DNA of 64,000 nt. It comes from Otis tarda. Its lineage: Eukaryota; Chordata; Aves; Otidiformes; Otididae. The notes beneath the pieces were generated by a model, which was given only the letters and a program-made list of their open reading frames with translations, was not told the DNA's origin and ran no database searches. This document shows, one piece after another, positions 1-13,133 of this stretch (position 1 is its first letter; each line of letters starts with the position of its first letter). The stretch covers positions 2,108,001-2,172,000 of the forward strand of contig CM048557.1 of the NCBI GenBank assembly GCA_026413225.1, written 5' to 3'. Made by a program: the position numbers and the translations under genes.

Positions 1-928
1 TGCTGACTTTTTGAGGCTTCTTCCAGACCTCCTCTTTGGGTTATTTTTTTTTTTCTTAATTCAATTCTCTGTCTGAAATCATGTGTCTAGATGATATCAA
101 CAATACGTGATGATGACTACTCATGAATATTCATTCCATTTCCTAAGCGATTTCCAACGAAGAAGAAATGAAAAAGGGTCTTCAGCATACTCTTTGTGAC
201 CTTCCAAAAAGGACTTAAGAATGTGAATGTATTACAGATTTTTACAATGTATGAAGTGCAAGACAAACACCTACTAGGGAACCAAAACTTTCCCTTGCTG
301 ATGGTTATGAAATATCTTGGACATAGAAGACCATTAAAGGTTCCCCTTTGCCTGACATCATGATGTCAGCCTATCTACACACCGTAAGATGCTTCTTCCT
401 CCCACTGGGATGAGTGGACTGTCTAAGGGGACCAGCTGGAGGGATTCCTCATGTGATATAAAATCACAGAGCACGCTCTGAGTCATTTCCAGATAGAATA
501 ACAAGTAAACCAATCCAAAACTCCCACTCCACCCTGTACATTTTTTTACCAAATATGCTATATTATGATATATTACTAACTGGAAGGGAGAAGTGGACTT
601 GTTATTAAGGTAAGAATCGGGACAGGTAGAAAAGCTGGAAGGAGATTCTCCCTACAAGCTGCATTGGTAAACAACCATGATTTGGCAGCTAATGCATTCA
701 CTGGTGTGGTATTCCTCAGTGCTCACTGTCAAAGTGACTCAGTCCCTCAAAAGGCCAGGCAGACACTCACACTGCAAAAGATGTCAAAATGCTGGTTTTG
801 AATCAGGTGGGGGGAAGGACAAAGTGAGACTTGATATTCAGCTGACATAGAAATGTATTTCTCGAAGGAATACATTTAAAGCCACCATTCTACAGTGCTT
901 TTCTTCTCACATTTGCCAAGTATTTAAT

Positions 929-1242
929 GAAACAAGAAAGATGGGGAGACACTGTTCAGTAGGGCCTGTTGTGATAGGATGAGGGGTAATGGTTTTAAAA
1001 TAGAGGGAGGTAGATTTAGATTAGATATTAGGAAAAAATTTTTTACCATGAGGGTCATAGAGCACTGGAACAGGTTGCCCAGAGAGGTGGTGGATTCCCC
1101 ATCCCTGGAAACGTTCAAGGCCAGGCTGGATGAGGCTCTGAGCAACCTGATCTAGTCGGGGATGTCCTTGCTCCTTGCAGGGGGGGTGGACTAGATGACC
1201 TCTGAAGGTCCCTTCCAACCCTAACGATTCTATGATTCTATG
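929..1242 (+). mobile_element. CR1 LINE 3' fragment
   Basis: A 5'-truncated CR1 non-LTR retrotransposon in plus orientation. It starts within the last part of ORF2 (AAGATGGGGAGA...CTTCAGTAGGGCCTG type sequence) and runs through the conserved ACTGGAACAGGTTGCCCAGA stretch and the 3' UTR (GGTCCCTTCCAACCC). It ends in two copies of the ATTCTATG unit that mark the CR1 3' end. It aligns readily with the longer copy at 33.85-36.07 kb. It lies in DKK3 intron 3, antisense to the gene. Confidence 0.93.
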
Positions 1243-2906
1243 AAACAGAACTAAACAGAAACAGACTTCAATTCACCACTTTCCTTCAATTTCCATGGTT
1301 TACCTTAGTAAACAGCAGCACAAAACATCATCAAGCTGGACTAGTAGCATAAAACATCGTCTTCCTGACCATAAACAACTGCACAGAAGGCCAAGCAATC
1401 ACAGATCACCTTCATTCTTTCTCCTCCTCACTGGTTAAAAGCAGTGTCATTTTATAAATTTTAAAGAATCTACCTCTCCTACAGTCTAGAAGAAGGTTAG
1501 AGAAGACAGGCTCACCATATATGAAACTATGTGTTACTGGGCCAGCCTCCCAGCCATGGCAAAGTGGTACCACTCCACCACCTTACATATGAAAATACAG
1601 ATGTAAATCAGCTGCAGATTTAGTCCATTCATCTGTAGCTCAATCATTCTAAGATTATAATAGATGTAATTAGAAAATAAAAAGACAAAACATTTATGCT
1701 TTACATCCAGTATTGTAGCCTGTATTTCCTAAAGCCTTTGCTACATGTTATTACCCTACCAGCTACAGCTTACTAGTTAATTACACAGCATGGTTTCAGC
1801 TAGACTCTCAAATAAGCATCTGCTGGAGCCAATGGATTAAACCATGTAATCAAAACCAGTGGAAAAAATTTCTCTTTTGCCTTAAAGCTTTTCCTATCAT
1901 GTGATTAATTTTGCTACATGGGTCTGACCAAAGGAGACACTGCTGATGAGCTTTCACTGCTGTCTAAAGACAGTCCCTACTATGATTTCTGTTCAGTAGA
2001 TCATAGAATTGTCACATAAAAGATTCACTCTCCTGACTGTATCTGTTACCTTACAATGAAGATTAAAAACCATTCAATTTATCTTAGGATAAACAGGTAG
2101 ATCTAGTAGAGGCAGAAAGTAAAAAGCATTCATAGTGGTTTGGTTTTCTATCTCCCTACAACTTGAACATGACCTGTAAAAGACATTTTGGACAGCCTTG
2201 TTGGTTCCCTAAACTCAGCATGTCACGTGTGAGAAGACTGAACTAAAACCAGGGAAAAGGTAAACAACTGGTCTTTGTTTTACACTACTCCCTTGCCACA
2301 GCTTGCCTGCAGGAGAGTTGTGCCAACCAATGTGCAAACAAGGAAGAAGCAGATAAAACTGAAAATGACGCACATCTCCTCACCCATGAAAAGTTTCAGA
2401 CAAGCCAGAGTTTATTTCCGCAACTAACACGAGTGCTGTGAGCTTTAGAAGCGGTACGTGGCTCTCAGAGGGACACTGGTGAAGCAGGGGGTGGCACCAA
2501 CCCTCTGAGAGAAGGTCTGTTTTGTAGCCTTCAGGAGATAAACTTACTGCTCTACTGTAGTGTTTTTACTAACATCATCACCTGGAACACTGAATCAATT
2601 CTAGGCACTGTTACTGTGTTATAGTAATAGCTTATTTTTGGTGAGGAGAAGTTTACTCCAAGAAAATCTTTCTTCCCTCAATATTTAGCTACTCAAAGTG
2701 TAACAGTTCAGGTAGGTAGATAAAAATGGTGAGGCAGTTCTTCAGCCAACTTGACTTTGCACAAAAATACTCTTTTTCTTTGGAGTTTAACTAGAAGAGA
2801 AATACCACATTATAGCACATGAGCATCTGGCAAATTTTAAAACAATTCTAAACACAGGCACAGGCCTGAATTACTCATGAGGAATGTTACTTTCAGATTA
2901 GCAATT

Positions 2907-2958
2907 AGTACTACAGTTTTGTTTTCCTACAAAGTACTACAGTTTTGTTTGCCTACTA
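2907..2958 (+). repeat. 26-bp tandem duplication
   Basis: The unit beginning AGTACTACAGTTTTGTTT occurs at 2907 and again at 2933 with one main difference (TTCCTAC against TGCCTAC). A partial third copy (ACACAGTTTTTTGTTTG) follows. A simple local duplication in the DKK3 intron. Confidence 0.75.
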
Positions 2959-5900
2959 CACAGTTTTTTGTTTGACAGAAAAAAAAACTTACACTAAGCT
3001 GGACCAATAGGAAATATGAAAGAAATCCTAGTCACTCTTTTAAGGTTTTTTTTTTTGTTACGAGGAAAGTAAATTTACAAAAGTTATCTGAATTACTTCA
3101 GACACTCACTGATACAAATAAGAGCAGGATTTGATACCTTTAATTAGGAGTAACCCCTTTGCTGTAAATCCAACCCACTATTTAAGACCAAAAAAAAAAG
3201 TGATAATGATCTGTGTTCTCTGACCTTTGGTTGTTGTGTTTTCAGCCGAAACACCTGCCTGGTTTGCCTCACCTTTCAGCAAAAGGCACCTTGCTTCTCT
3301 TCACTCTGATAAGGTCTAGCAGCTGTTTACACCTGCTTGTTTGTTCAGGGTCACCAAGCATGACATCTGAGTCCATGGAAACTGCAGTCTCACTTTTCTC
3401 CACATCATGGCCATTGCAGCACTATAGTATTACAAAACCATCTTATGTTTGTACACACTATCCAGTCCTGATTCTCTGTGTGGTTCCATAATTTTCTACA
3501 CAGCATTCTCTCTGACAAAACAAGCCAACTCAGAATGGCCTAAGCTAAAGATAAAGCTGTGGACACTGAATTTCCCACCTTCTTCCTCAGAGAAGTTTAT
3601 TCATGCACAATCAGAGGCGACACATGTCTTTCGTACTCCTTATGTCATGCCCTTCCATTGAGACTACGATTCAGATTTTTTTGGCTATAGTCCAGGGAAC
3701 ATTAGATGACCAGTAAAAATGTTGGTCTTAAAAATACACTGTGACTGACAATAAGGCCATCAGCCTTCCATGAGCTAAACTAAATCTCTTAATAACTTCT
3801 GCATCACTAAGAAGCATTTGCTGCTTATGGAGTTAGATATGAAGACTCAGGGGTATGCATACACTCCATCACACCTCTCATACAAGAACGGTTCTCTCTA
3901 CAATAAGATTCATAACCTAAAAGTATTCCAGATTAATAAGAGCAATTCCAAATACTAATTGTAAAATTTTTCTCATCTTCAGCTACATCTTCTTTCCCTT
4001 AGCACCCTTCTCCACATCATTTTCTACTAACAAACACAAGCTACTTGTCCTCATCAGCCCTCAGCTGCATAGTCTACATTGCCACAACCAAAACTGAAAA
4101 GAAAAGATAAAAAAAAGAGGGTTCAGTAAAACATTCAGAATGTCTGAATCTTGTCTAGCTGAAGAGCCTTACTTTCTAAAATAAGCCAGGGGATGGATTT
4201 GCTTGTTTCAAAACAAGACACAGGTATTCAAGCCCCTGAGGTCACTATCAGAAGGCTCCTTCACTAACCGAGCTTAAAAAGCTGAACACCTAGCTTCACT
4301 TTGCACGGCTCTGTCACATCTTTTCCAGGGGAGTAAGTGTAGACAACGAGCAGATTGCTAGCATCAGACACGTCAGCAAACTTAAAACATCAGAAGGGCA
4401 AAACACACATCATACTGCCTTGGAGAGGTGGTGCAAGAGACTGAAAGAACTGAGGGCAGATTTGCTAGTGAAAAGCAATAGTTTTTCATGTGTGGTAAGA
4501 TTTTAAAAAAGCCTATTAGTTTCCCTGCAGGAATTTAGGTGGATTGGGACTGGATGGGAACCTAGCCTACAAGAGGTGTTTTGTTTTAGAAGACAAGCTA
4601 TAATTTGGAAATACTTGAGACATACTACTTTAAAAGTTACCATTGAATGTGACCAAACAGAGTGCAACAGCATGCAGGTATTCTGTTTACAAAAGGCAAG
4701 TGAAGCTACGGCTCACCTTTTTAACTGATTGCCATTGTGAGCCATTTACGCCTTTTTTTCAGAAAACTTTAGCCTATATTATAATTGTTATAATCTACTG
4801 AAGTTACTGTTTAGTATAGAAACTTGAAAAAGTGTCGCAGTTTGTTCAGATCTCTGAATTGTCCCCTGGAGCATTAGCTAGGAAGAACAGTTTGCCTTAT
4901 CTACTGCTACTCTAAGAACTACCTAAAGGGCAGGGTGTTTTGAAAAGAACCTGTACTAGCCAAGACATGATTCATATAACGAGTTACATCAACAGAGCAG
5001 GCTGGATAGTTACCAGAAAAGCAAAATAAAAGTGCTAATGAATTAAATTGTTAAGTATGCAAACCCTACCAGATTTAGGTATTATGAGATTTCTGGCTAG
5101 TCAGAGAACAGGACTTCAGCCCACGAATGTACTTAGTGTGTCTACTGACAGTTTAAAGTTGTTGAGTGCAAATTACCAGGGACTACAAGTTCTGTGAAAA
5201 ATTAAACAAAAAAAAAAATGGACCCAAATGTAGGACTGGGATGCCCAAAACAAGCATCCTCCCTGAAACACAGGCTTGCCCAAGGGAGCAGAAGCCAACA
5301 CCAAGATGCTCCATGTTCAAATTTCTGCCATCAACTGTTCTCCTCTGAAGTGCTGCTGATGTGAAAAATTGCTATTTCTGATCCATCAATGCTTCCTTCT
5401 CAGTTTTCAAAGCTCCTTTTCTCTTCAGCACCGGTAGGAACTCCTCTCCTTGTAGCAGTACGAATGTCAAAGACAGCAACTCCAGCATATGTGGCTGAGA
5501 ACATGCTTAGTGAAATTATATAGAAGTTGCTCACACAGGAATCAAGCAGTGACTTTAGCAGTTCTGGGTATCTGCAGAGAAGTGGAAGCTTGGTTATGAA
5601 GTGCTAAAGCTTAGCCATTTAAAACCAATTTTTCCCTAGAAAAGGGGGAAACAGAACCCCAGAGATGAATGTTTAATTCTCCTACCATTTTCTTTCTTTT
5701 TCCTATTTTACTGTGAGACTAAAGATAAAGGCTGAAAAATGCTTTCAATAAGGCCGTTATAATGAAGATGCTGTCCATTCTATCTCTACAGATAAGCCAG
5801 TGACCTGACTGATGGTCACTTCCAGAACCTGCCAAGTCAGTTTGAAAACGCAGTTCCAATGATACAGTCCTCCCCGCCCAGAGCCGCAGGGATCCACACA

Positions 5901-7199
5901 GCAGCCTCTAACCACGGAAATAAAGGCCTACTATCATAGGGCTTCTTTCCTAAGGACCTGAGAGTGTTTGAAATTACTCACCAGCTGCTGCATTTGCAGA
6001 AGGCAGGTGCCAAATACACGTGTGTGTACAGGCACACACCCACCCTTGCACAGAAGAGCAAGCACTTTGCACAGAATCCCACTGGAGGCACCTCTCCTTA
6101 CTCTCCCACAAAGAAACTTTGACCTGGACTGTGTAACTAATGAGAAGGCACAGTCATGCCCTGAAGAGCCTCTACCATCAAGGACAGGCCAAAGAAAGGA
6201 ATGGTTTTAATAGTGCCAAAGCCAACTGAGAAATGCATGATACTCTTCCAGTTCCCTGGTACATCCTCCCTAGATATTTGCATCTTTTAAAATCTCTGTC
6301 AAGAAGGAGAACTGAAAGCAACCACATGTACTTCTATTGAAGTCTGAAAAAAATCCCACCCACCTTGCTAAAAAGATGTTGCTATTTTTGTCAAATTAAT
6401 ACAGACAAGAAAAAATATCTTAGGTACACCAGCTTTGAATTAGAAGAGAGCTTCTATCAAATACTATTCTGAATGCAACTGAGAAGAAATGCAGCTAATC
6501 TTTGTGCAGCAGATCTTACCAGTACCAATTTTGTTTCATTTTTCATGCCTGCTTTTCCTTGGTTAGGCTAATACATCACCATTGAAATAGGACTAGTCAA
6601 CAAGCCAGAAAATATGTTGATTTTCACATGGTAATAAAGAGTGCTGTTACTTTATCTGTGTTCTGTACTTTAACTTACTACTGGAAATACTCTATTAATT
6701 TGCAAGCTAACTAATGTTCCCTGGAGAAGTAAAATATAGAATACTTGGGCCTTAAACCCAGTACCAAGTGGATGTAAAACCCTGCACAGACACAAAAACA
6801 TGCACATCCAGCTACCTCTTGCCTGTATTCAGCCTCTTTAGAGACACAAGACTGTTGGATCAAAGCCTGACATGTATGCTGGTGACTGTTAGTCCTCACT
6901 GACATCTGAGAAAGTGAATGTTAGTCTGGGAATGTAAACGGCGCCTCCAAATAATGCAGCACCTCTGAAGAACTGGACTGCATTGCCAGAAATGGCAAGG
7001 AGCCCAATTCCTCTTCTGGAGACTTAAAATACTGATAGTCTTCCGGCCATCAAAATACTGTGAAGTGAGCCATTCAGTAACAAAGAACAAAGTCTAAAGA
7101 GAATACTTCCGCGATGCAAAGCCAAAAAGAAATTCTGTCCGAGAGGGAAAAGTGTGCGTGCCAGGAAGATTGTCTTATGTTTCTGTAACAGTGCATCTC

Positions 7200-7256
7200 A
7201 CTATACGTACGTGTATATACTGACATATATTTATACGCACTATATATGTGTGTACT
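7200..7256 (+). repeat. Alternating purine-pyrimidine AT/GT-rich stretch
   Basis: Imperfect run of TATA, TACGTACG and TGTGTG steps. It has the look of a degenerate dinucleotide microsatellite. No regulatory role can be read from it. Confidence 0.5.
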
Positions 7257-10200
7257 TGTGCCTATTTGCAGAGGACATAGGGGTAGCACAGGCACTGTGC
7301 TTTAAAAAGCAGACACAACCTATTTTCCATGAAGCTGCTTCTCCACTGCCAAATCTCATTCCAGCCAGTATGTGGATTTATTATTGCAACATAGACCTGT
7401 CGCAAGACACATCTTTGCCTACCTGTGCGGCTTTTGCATCATATCTCAAAGCCCAAAAAGGTCACTGGAAAAACTTTCAGTGATTTCAGCAGCTCTTAAC
7501 TCAACTCAGAGAATAAACGTGAACCGAGAGTTGTAGAGTTCCAGTTATTACTAATTATTGCAGTAATAAATTATACAGAGTTTACATTTCACAGCAGGTG
7601 GTTTGCTGAGGTGTTTGATGAATTCTTATGTTTACCATCCAATTTTGTACCTAAAATGCAGGAGCTGTGGGAATCTTAATTTTTATAAGCTAAGCCTATA
7701 AACCGAACCTATGAAACAGGTGTAATTTTCAGCATTCAGTTTCCCTACAAACATAAAAGTTGAGCTTGTGTGATAGCATGTGCCTATTTCTTTTACTTGG
7801 CAGATCAAAAATAAAAACAAAAGTGCTGTTCTAAAGAGGCACCAACCTGAAGGCTACAGTAGTAGCACGAGAACAGAGGTCTCATTCCCAATGTCTGGCT
7901 CCCTGTAGCCTCTGCTACCAAATTCTCCACCCCCAGAACAAAACATCTGTATCGCCCTTTTCAAATGACTGTTAATACTTACAGCTACAATTATACAAAC
8001 CTCCAGTTGCGTTATACCACACAGCAGGATGAATCACTCGTGGATATCAAGGATGTGCATTACAGAACAGCATACGCTAGCTGTATTTAGAGGTCCACTA
8101 AGACAATCTCCAAATAGATTTCAAAAGGTTTCCATTTTTAATTTCCTGGAGAATACAAGACCTATATACATATTACTTTATTGCTAACATTTAAAATGAG
8201 CAGCAAAGAAGCAGAATTACTCTTCCATCATCCAGTGGTCTGTGAAGCCTGCAGCCTGGAAAGTGACTGGGACATACCACAATGTCACACAACACTTCAA
8301 CTATGAAAATGTATGTATATAAAAATAACCTAAGGGGCCAGTGCAAAGTTTTCTGCAACTCATTTTCCCAGTACTTCTGTCTTAAGTTTACAGATCTAAG
8401 CAATAGTGCTTTTTAGTTTGGACAAAATTTTTCTTCCACTTAGCAGATCTCTCCTTGGCAGTACATTTTTCTCGCTGTAACACAAATTTTCCAATTCTCA
8501 ATCTCATCCCATTACTCCTTTAATAGTTCTTCACCCTTGTAGTACCCTAAGTAATTCATATTTCTCCTTAATGCTTAAAGTTTTCAAGTATTTTCAGGTT
8601 TACCTCTGTGTTGGTTGCTTTTCCCATTTAGCTTTTTCTCTAACTTGGCAAGCTCTAAATAAGGATTTTGTACTATGGGCATGCTGAAAGTTCAAAATGA
8701 GTGTTAGAGGGGAAATAAACATTAACAAATGTAGTTTTGTTTCAGCAGCTGCTGCAGTAAGGAAGTTGATGAAGAAAGCACCCCACACTTAAAAGATTAG
8801 GAGTTAACATGATCAGTTCTGATTATGCTTACTTTATAACTGAATAAAGACTGCCACCACGAAGTTTGACAAACATTTGTATTCAGTCATCAAGTACTTT
8901 AGCTGGAATACCAATACTAAAACCAGTATTGGTTTTGGATGCAGCACTGGCTTTATAAGCGAGGCAACCTTCCCACAAGGAAAACACAGATAATGTCACT
9001 TGATATATGACACTTATAAGGAAATGTGTATGATAGTTGGAAAAAACTAACCAAGATATATTTTTTACAGCTGAACAGAACGACCAAACTCCGTAAGCAA
9101 GCCAAATCCATTATGAAACAACACCAGTGTTGTGTCCCATCGCTAAGAGGGTTGAAAGGTTTGCCTTTGTACACTGGGTTTGAAGATCAAGATATTTGCT
9201 TGAAAAAACATTTAGACTGCCTTCATTACACATATCTCATTATTAAAAAGCATTGTGGAATATGTTAACACTTTGTATAAAACCAAGTTGTGGCTTAGAA
9301 TAGTTGCAATTTATTTTGTACCTTGACTTACCACGTAATCTATAAGCTTTGCAAAACAGTAAAAAAAAAGTATAGAACACACAAATAACTTTATTTTGCT
9401 ACTTGTGATTCTCAAACTTTAATAGCAGTATAAAAATAAGAGGGAAAATTTAGTTAGAAGATGATAGCAGAAAAAGATAAACTAATTTCAGGTTTTATGC
9501 CCATTAAAAATAAGAACTACCAACATACTTGTTTTCATTTTTTAAAGTTTTATAAAATAGTTAAAGATCTGCTTCTGTGAAAGAATTGGAAGAAACTTAC
9601 TCTAAGAAAAGCCAGGGCACATTGAACTAAACTAAACCACAAACTATTTGTCAGATAAAGCCAACCACCAGAGGAAACTCTGGTAAGTCCTGTCTTAGAA
9701 AAAGCATTTTAAAAGTCCATTTTGGTACGACCTAACAGTTGTTCTAAGTAGTGCTACATGCTGAATTTCTCATGGGACTACTGATGTTTAGCATTTGCTA
9801 GATTCAGGTAGAAAATATTCTTGATCTTTTAAACTTCTCCGAGAATCCTTAAACCACCATATTTCCAGAGGGGAGGGGGATTTATCATCCTGCTCTTCTC
9901 CCCATCCCCAAAGTGACATTTCACAACCACCTGTCCATCACTAGGTTAGGCTGAAAAGCAAATAGAGCCATTTATTGTTCCACAGACTCCTCAGGATAGA
10001 CAATTTTGTGTTTATTTTCTAGTGCTGGAAGTCTATAAAGCAATTTTTTTATGAAACCCAAAAGCACAGAGAGGACATGCATGAAGCACTGTTATACCAA
10101 GGGTTTATTCACACCCACCGGACAGGGCTTGTAACTATCTTTGCTATTTGAGTACAATACTTAGATTTGACAGACAAATCGAATATTCAGATCAAGCACC

Positions 10201-10419
10201 TCAGTTAACCACAACATTGAAATTCTGCTTCCAATTCATAATATAATATTCCTAAATTAAATTAATTGAAAAACAAGAATATTTTTGACTGTTTATCTCT
10301 AATGGTTTTGTGTTTGAAAGCATTCAGAAATTTCACTAGGTGAACTATGTCACCTTGTTCTGAATGATTAACTCAAAGCATTTCTTTAATTTTCAAAAGG
10401 AAAAAATGTGTTAACTTAC

Positions 10420-10503
10420 ATGATTTCTTTTGTTTTCTCCATCTTTTATAGATGTAATAACTGTCTCAGAAAAAACTGTTGATCCAGTTTTGTTATCTGT
10501 AAC
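10420..10503 (-). CDS. DKK3: DKK3 coding exon 3
   Basis: Third coding exon of DKK3, 84 bp (28 codons), phase 0 at both ends. Acceptor is CTATCAG (AG at 10505-10504) and donor is CAT|GTAAGT (GT at 10419-10418). It begins [18 protein letters not shown] and ends NKRNH; human DKK3 has [17 protein letters not shown], with the FSETVITS core identical. It carries a third N-glycosylation sequon, N-K-T at protein residue 113. In known DKK3 the next exon begins ECIIDEDC, the start of the first cysteine-rich domain. I found no such exon in the remaining 10.4 kb, so the gene is cut by the window edge. Intron 2 is 478 bp. Confidence 0.95.
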
Positions 10504-10981
10504 CTGATAGGACAGAAGAAGAACAAAACATCAAACTACATTATTTAGCCTCAGTCCTACAAACCTAACCCCACCTCCTTCTTTTTTTTCCCATGTTGCC
10601 GTCACTCATACAAAATCCTAATCTGGGGGGCGAAGTAGATGACAAGGCTACCTCCTTATCTATTTAAAATGTCACTGTAATGAAGATAACTGAGCAGGAG
10701 ATGGTCATTCTTTTATGACCCATGTAATAGCTGCATCTGTGTTCTACTTTTAGCAGGCACTTTTTTCAAAATAAATTATTGTTTCACATTAACCTTTTAC
10801 AACATGTGCCTCTACACAATGATTAGGGAAGCAAATAAGATACAATAAAACCCCAAACTTTCATGAGGAAACTTTATGCTCCAGACTATCTTATTTCTCC
10901 CCAAAATGTGCAAAATGGTTTTTATTTTTGAAGAAAAGGTCATGTATGAACCAGCGGCTTGCTATAAATGTTTTCTCGTAC
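10504..10981 (-). other. DKK3 intron 2
   Basis: A 478-bp phase-0 intron with canonical GT (10981-10980) and AG (10505-10504) borders. AT-rich, with no repeat or other feature recognised. Confidence 0.9.
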
Positions 10982-11119
10982 CTTATTGATTTCTTGATGA
11001 GTCTGAACAGTTTTATTACCAATTCTGGTTTCCGTGTTGGACTCATTATGGTAGTTGGGAGGTAAGTTTTCGAAGTTTACTTCCGACAGTTTTTTTGCCC
11101 CTTCCTCTTCAGCTTCCAT
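10982..11119 (-). CDS. DKK3: DKK3 coding exon 2
   Basis: Second coding exon of DKK3, 138 bp (46 codons), phase 0 at both ends. Acceptor CGACAG lies at 11125-11120 and the donor is AAG|GTACGAG with GT at 10981-10980. It begins [10 protein letters not shown] and continues with [20 protein letters not shown]; human DKK3 has MEAEEAAAK and SEVNLANLPPSYHNETNTDT in the same order. Two N-glycosylation sequons are visible: N-E-S at protein residue 88 and N-K-T at residue 98, in keeping with DKK3 being a heavily glycosylated secreted protein. This is the acidic linker between the signal peptide and the first cysteine-rich domain. The AG-flanked exon is too short to stand out as an open reading frame and was found by similarity and splice borders. 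Intron 1 is about 2.0 kb. Confidence 0.95.
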
Positions 11120-13133
11120 CTGTCGAATTTAAATAACCCAACTGAAAATTAGTAACAATTACACAAAAGAGAACAAGCGGCACCTTTTGTGCAGCCCTCA
11201 GGAACACCTTGCTTTAATATGTGATGCTGATAGTACAGATCCCCAGCTATGGGAACGCTTACTCAGCTGTTTCAGACAGTGACCACCGCAGCTCTTTCAA
11301 TGGACTAGAAAAACAGTGGAGAGCTAAACTCTTGAGCTCTGGACTATTTAAGCCAAAGTCAGTCCCTGTGAGGGGAAGACTAGTGACAATTTGGTAGCTG
11401 CACAGGCTGATCCCGGTCAAGAGCCCAGCTTTCCATTTTTCCCAGAAAACCACTAAACACTTGAGACAGACTTTCCCATCTGACAAAGAACAGAAAATAC
11501 TCTGGCAGGGCAGAGACATAGCCAAAGCCCCCTGAAATCAACAGGCAGCACACATCCAGAATTTCATTCTCTATTTCAGTTCCCACTGTCTTTGTTTGCC
11601 AGATGAAGACTCAACACAGAATGGGTTCTCTGAAATCAGAAACCAGAGTAAGCTCAGCAAAAGCGCATGAGTCTTGTAAACAACACAAACTCTGAATAAG
11701 TTGTGTCACTTTGTTATTTGCAACTGCTGTTAGCAGAGCTAGGAGGCCACAAGTTCAGCCAGGCTGAAGAATTTTTCCCAAGACAAAATTTCTTTCTGGT
11801 GTGTCCGTTTATTTTAAACGACAGCTGGAAGTCTTTTTAAGTGTAAAGCATTTATCTGCTAAGACGCAGCTCAGTTTGTGCTGTAGACAGACCATTCTTC
11901 AATCCAAACTGACTACAGAAAACATGCATAAACTTTCACTACATCCTTATTTATAACTAAGCATATTTTTGGCATTGTAAAGAATACTTTTTTTAAAATG
12001 GTTTGTCTCAATGGGTTTGCAGTCTAAATTAAGTGGATGATGGAGGTAGATCTCAGCAACCATCCAGATGACAGTAAAAGTTCAGAAATATCTAATTAGA
12101 GTAAACAAAGGTCTGTTTCCCCAGCGGGTTGTCAGTAAAAGGTTTTTTCGGACTATGCATTTTTGAATGAGAGGAAAAGAGAACTTGGGAGGAAGATTCT
12201 TAAAATGTACGGGGGAAAAAGCGCAGAAGGAAGCAGAATGCAGGAACGAGGTCTTTTGCTAGTGACACGAGACAATGGCTCGGGATCCAGACTCGGTTCC
12301 TGGCTTTGAAACAGGTCCTGTGCAATTCTGGGCAAGGAATTTGAGCCCTAGACAGGGAATGACACCAAAGGAAGTGGCTTCTCCGCAGGTGTTTTCAGGA
12401 CCTTTGAATCCTGGTTTGGGATAATCTCTCGTGTCTTAGTTCCTGTTGTACAAAGACAATAAAATAACTCTTCACACCTCCCCTTGCCACGTACTGTTGT
12501 TTTCTCTTTCGGGGGATTCAGACGGGCTATCTGCCTGCACTTCTGCCTCACCCCCCGCCTGCCCTGCTGCACGAGGGTGGCTTTGCGAGGCAACCCCCAG
12601 CGCCGCAACACCGGCACAGCCCCGCGGCGGACCCCGACCCGCGGGGACGCGCAGCAGCCAGGGTTGGGGCGGGGGCTGAGGTGGCGCAGGCCATGCGAGC
12701 AGCGGGGCAGGAAATCCCGCCAGCGAGAACAGCAGCGCCAGAAGCCGAGCAGGGGACCTCCTGCCGTGCTCCCACACCGCCCGCCTCCCCGTCTGAGGAG
12801 GGCGGCGGCGGGCGGGCTAACGGCGGCGGACGCCGAGCTGAAGCGGCTTTCGCGCTCTCCCGGCCGGAAAGCCCGCAGGTCGCCGCCTCGGGCAGCGGCT
12901 CCGCACCGATGGAAGGGGCGGGGTGGGGGAGCGGGGGAGGGAAGGGCCGGCTGCCGGCTCGCTTTGTCGCACGCATCGGCCCGGCTCCGCTCAGGGAAGG
13001 CGCAGAGGCGGCGGCGGCCGACAGGAATCGGCGAAGGCGGGTGAGAGACCCGCAGGTATGGTGCGGCCCAGCCCAGGACGGGGGCGGGGGGAAGGGGCCT
13101 CTCCCGCCCCGCGGGGTCCCGCCGCCCCCTCAC
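11120..13133 (-). other. DKK3 intron 1
   Basis: A 2,014-bp phase-0 intron with GTGAGG donor at 13133 and CGACAG acceptor ending at 11120. The first 590 bp are part of the CpG island; the remainder is ordinary AT-rich sequence. No repeat is recognised. Confidence 0.9.

Larger units (their letters stand above)
1..10419 (-). other. DKK3 intron 3, partial (runs off the left edge)
   Basis: About 10.4 kb of AT-rich sequence downstream of DKK3 exon 3 on the minus strand. I looked for the next conserved exon (cysteine-rich domain 1) and did not see it. Contents: one plus-strand CR1 3' fragment (about 929-1242), a 26-bp tandem duplication at 2907-2958, an alternating purine-pyrimidine AT/GT stretch near 7200-7256, and a possible but unassigned terminal exon at 5400-5571 (see findings). 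The rest shows no recognisable gene or repeat by eye; very old repeats may be present. The intron interpretation depends on DKK3 continuing to the left. Confidence 0.75.

Noticed and set aside
1-10419. DKK3 cysteine-rich exons
   Set aside because: Searched for minus-strand codings of the ECIIDEDC and CCGDQLCVWG regions; none seen, so the exons are taken to be outside the window.
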